Below are positions 5,098-6,196 of a stretch of 6,196 nucleotides of DNA, in pieces. Under the pieces are notes generated by a model. It made no database searches, had not been told where the DNA came from, and saw only the letters and a list, made by a program, of their open reading frames with translations. The stretch is from Actinomycetota bacterium. Its GTDB lineage: Bacteria > Actinomycetota > Actinomycetes > Nanopelagicales > Nanopelagicaceae. A program made the translations under genes and the position numbers. How positions within the stretch are numbered: the stretch's first letter is position 1; every line of letters begins with the position of its first letter. The DNA lies in NCBI GenBank assembly GCA_947496345.1, contig CANMCL010000054.1, forward strand, positions 1 through 6,196, in the 5' to 3' direction.

Positions 5098-5112
5098 AAT
5101 CATAATTAACTC
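5093..5112 (-). repeat. Hairpin overlapping the leuCD terminator stem
   Basis: GAGTTAAT (5093-5100) and ATTAACTC (5105-5112) are perfect 8-bp arms round CATA. In the minus-strand RNA it comes first and its 3' arm shares AACTC (5097-5093) with the terminator's 5' arm, so both hairpins cannot be complete at once. Confidence 0.6.
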
Positions 5113-5186
5113 ACCCCATCAATAAAGTTGGCGTTTTACGCTGGTTTTTAACTGAGCAAAGCGGATATGGATTGAAAAAATACTGC

Positions 5187-5786
5187 CTAAATGCGAATAG
5201 GAAGTGTTTTAGGCTTATAACTTGGGCGTTTTGCCTCATAAGCATCGATTGAATCGGTCTGCTTTAAGGTTAATCCAATGTCATCAAGGCCTTCCATCAA
5301 GCGCCAACGGGTGTAATCATCTAATTCAAAGGCGATACTGGTTGAGCCGTAAGAAACTGTGCGTGAGTCAAGATCAACTTTTATCTGAGTACTTGGATCT
5401 TTCTCTATAGCCACCCATAGCGCTTCAACGGCTTCCTGCGGCAAAATCACGGTGAGCAGGCCACCCTTTAGGGAATTGCCGCGGAAAATATCGGCGAAGC
5501 GGCTAGAGATAACCACTTTGAAACCATAGTTCTGCAGCGCCCACACTGCGTGCTCGCGCGAAGACCCGGTACCGAATTCTGGTCCGGCAACGAGCACGGT
5601 TCCGCTCTTATATTGCGGTTGATTTAAGACAAACTCAGGATCGTTGCGCCAGGCGGCAAAGAGACCATCTTCAAAGCCGCTACGAGTAACGCGCTTAAGA
5701 TAAACCGCAGGGATGATTTGATCAGTATCTACATTGCTGCGACGAAGCGGAACTCCGCTACCGGTATGTGAAATAAATTTTTCCAT
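5187..5786 (-). CDS. leuD: 3-isopropylmalate dehydratase small subunit
   Basis: With LeuC it isomerises 2-isopropylmalate to 3-isopropylmalate in leucine synthesis; cytosolic. The product has 199 residues, a normal length for the swivelling aconitase-like small subunit. Motifs: [16 protein letters not shown] (18-33), [13 protein letters not shown] (68-80), [19 protein letters not shown] (93-111) and the C-terminal GLDDIGLTL (166-174). The ATG at 5786 has GAAAGG upstream with 9-nt spacing. It follows leuC by 24 bp, so the two form an operon. The stop is TAG at 5187-5189, followed by an intrinsic terminator. No leader peptide rich in leucine can be judged, because the operon start lies outside the window. 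Confidence 0.97.
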   Translation of the reverse strand: MEKFISHTGSGVPLRRSNVDTDQIIPAVYLKRVTRSGFEDGLFAAWRNDPEFVLNQPQYKSGTVLVAGPEFGTGSSREHAVWALQNYGFKVVISSRFADIFRGNSLKGGLLTVILPQEAVEALWVAIEKDPSTQIKVDLDSRTVSYGSTSIAFELDDYTRWRLMEGLDDIGLTLKQTDSIDAYEAKRPSYKPKTLPIRI

Positions 5787-5810
5787 TTTTATCTACCTTT
5801 CTAGAAATTC

Positions 5811-6196
5811 TTAAAGATCAGCCGGTGATGAGAGCGTGCCGCGAATTGCGGTGGCTGCAGCAACTAGTGGGCTTACCAAGTGGGTTCTTCCACCTTTTCC
5901 TTGGCGGCCTTCAAAGTTACGGTTTGAGGTTGAGGCAGAACGCTCACCAACGCTCAATTGGTCCGGGTTCATTCCCAAGCACATTGAGCAACCTGCATTT
6001 CGCCATTCAGCGCCAGCGTCAAGAAAGACTTTATCTAATCCTTCAGTCATAGCTTGTTGGCGTACTCGCTCAGAACCAGGCACTACCAACATACGAAGTG
6101 ACGAAGCTATTTTCTTACCTTCTAGGATCGATGCGGCAGCACGCAAATCTTCGATGCGTCCATTTGTGCAAGAGCCCAAGAAAACAGTGTCAATGG
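5811..6196 (-). CDS. leuC: 3-isopropylmalate dehydratase large subunit, C-terminal part (5' end outside window)
   Basis: Only the last 127 complete codons are inside the window; the family is about 460-475 residues, so roughly the final quarter is seen. The frame is open to the right edge, where it reads [13 protein letters not shown]. It carries all three cysteine ligands of the [4Fe-4S] cluster: one in GSCTNGR and two in [39 protein letters not shown] follows as two consecutive substrate-binding motifs ([15 protein letters not shown] and the GRTHLVSP segment), and the protein ends GTLSSPADL. The TTG at 6179-6177 is an internal leucine codon and not a start. It is the upstream partner of leuD, 24 bp apart. 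No break is seen in the visible part. Confidence 0.96.
   Translation of the reverse strand, partial: IDTVFLGSCTNGRIEDLRAAASILEGKKIASSLRMLVVPGSERVRQQAMTEGLDKVFLDAGAEWRNAGCSMCLGMNPDQLSVGERSASTSNRNFEGRQGKGGRTHLVSPLVAAATAIRGTLSSPADL

Noticed and set aside
4928..5186. A replication origin in the AT-rich hup-leuD gap
   Set aside because: Only one DnaA box is present, with no cluster, and dnaA/dnaN are not neighbours.
6177..6179. TTG as a start codon of a short 122-residue protein
   Set aside because: It is the leucine in FLGSCTNG of LeuC; the frame continues open to the window edge.
1..6196. Mobile element, CRISPR array, tRNA/rRNA or defence system
   Set aside because: All DNA is taken up by conserved housekeeping genes or short gaps; no spaced repeats, transposase, integrase or RNA-gene signatures were seen.

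Overview
The window looks like a piece of a small-genome, moderate-GC (judged by eye, mid-40s %) actinobacterial chromosome. Three things point there. The HU protein carries a long Lys/Ala/Pro tail of the HupB type. The gene set leuC-leuD-hup ... gpsA-ddl ... thiL-rpmB follows the order I recall from Mycobacterium and Streptomyces. The intergenic gaps are very short. A freshwater acI/Nanopelagicales-type organism would fit the low GC and compaction, but that is inference; no rRNA or marker is present to prove it.

Layout from left to right. A zinc-ribbon ribosomal protein L28 gene (rpmB, +) converges, with 4 bp between stop codons, on thiamine-monophosphate kinase (thiL, -). thiL is divergent, across an 88-bp gap, from a 77-residue stand-alone Lrp/AsnC ligand-binding (RAM) domain protein (+). 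That gene converges, with a 7-bp gap, on a minus-strand cluster transcribed plsC > gpsA > ddl. plsC and gpsA are 20 bp apart, and gpsA and ddl overlap by 4 bp (ATGA). Upstream of plsC lies a strong intrinsic terminator that ends the hup transcript. Next come hup (HU, minus), a 259-bp AT-rich intergenic region dense in dyads, leuD (minus), and the C-terminal quarter of leuC (minus), which runs off the right edge.

Functionally these are housekeeping genes. GpsA makes glycerol-3-phosphate, and PlsC performs an acyl transfer in the same route to phosphatidic acid. Ddl makes the D-Ala-D-Ala dipeptide for peptidoglycan. LeuCD is the isopropylmalate isomerase of leucine synthesis. ThiL makes thiamine diphosphate. 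L28 and HU serve the ribosome and nucleoid. All eight complete genes look intact and the partial one shows no break.

I found no mobile element, CRISPR array, RNA gene or new multi-gene system. The most interesting part is non-coding, the hup upstream region at 4926-5112. It has three abutting perfect dyads covering the hup leader, with the Shine-Dalgarno in a loop and the start codon entering a stem. It has a perfect DnaA box 45 bp before the start codon. It also has a leuCD terminator whose stem overlaps a second, mutually exclusive hairpin. thiL and plsC also look leaderless: each has a TANNNT -10 element 6-7 nt before its ATG and no clear Shine-Dalgarno.
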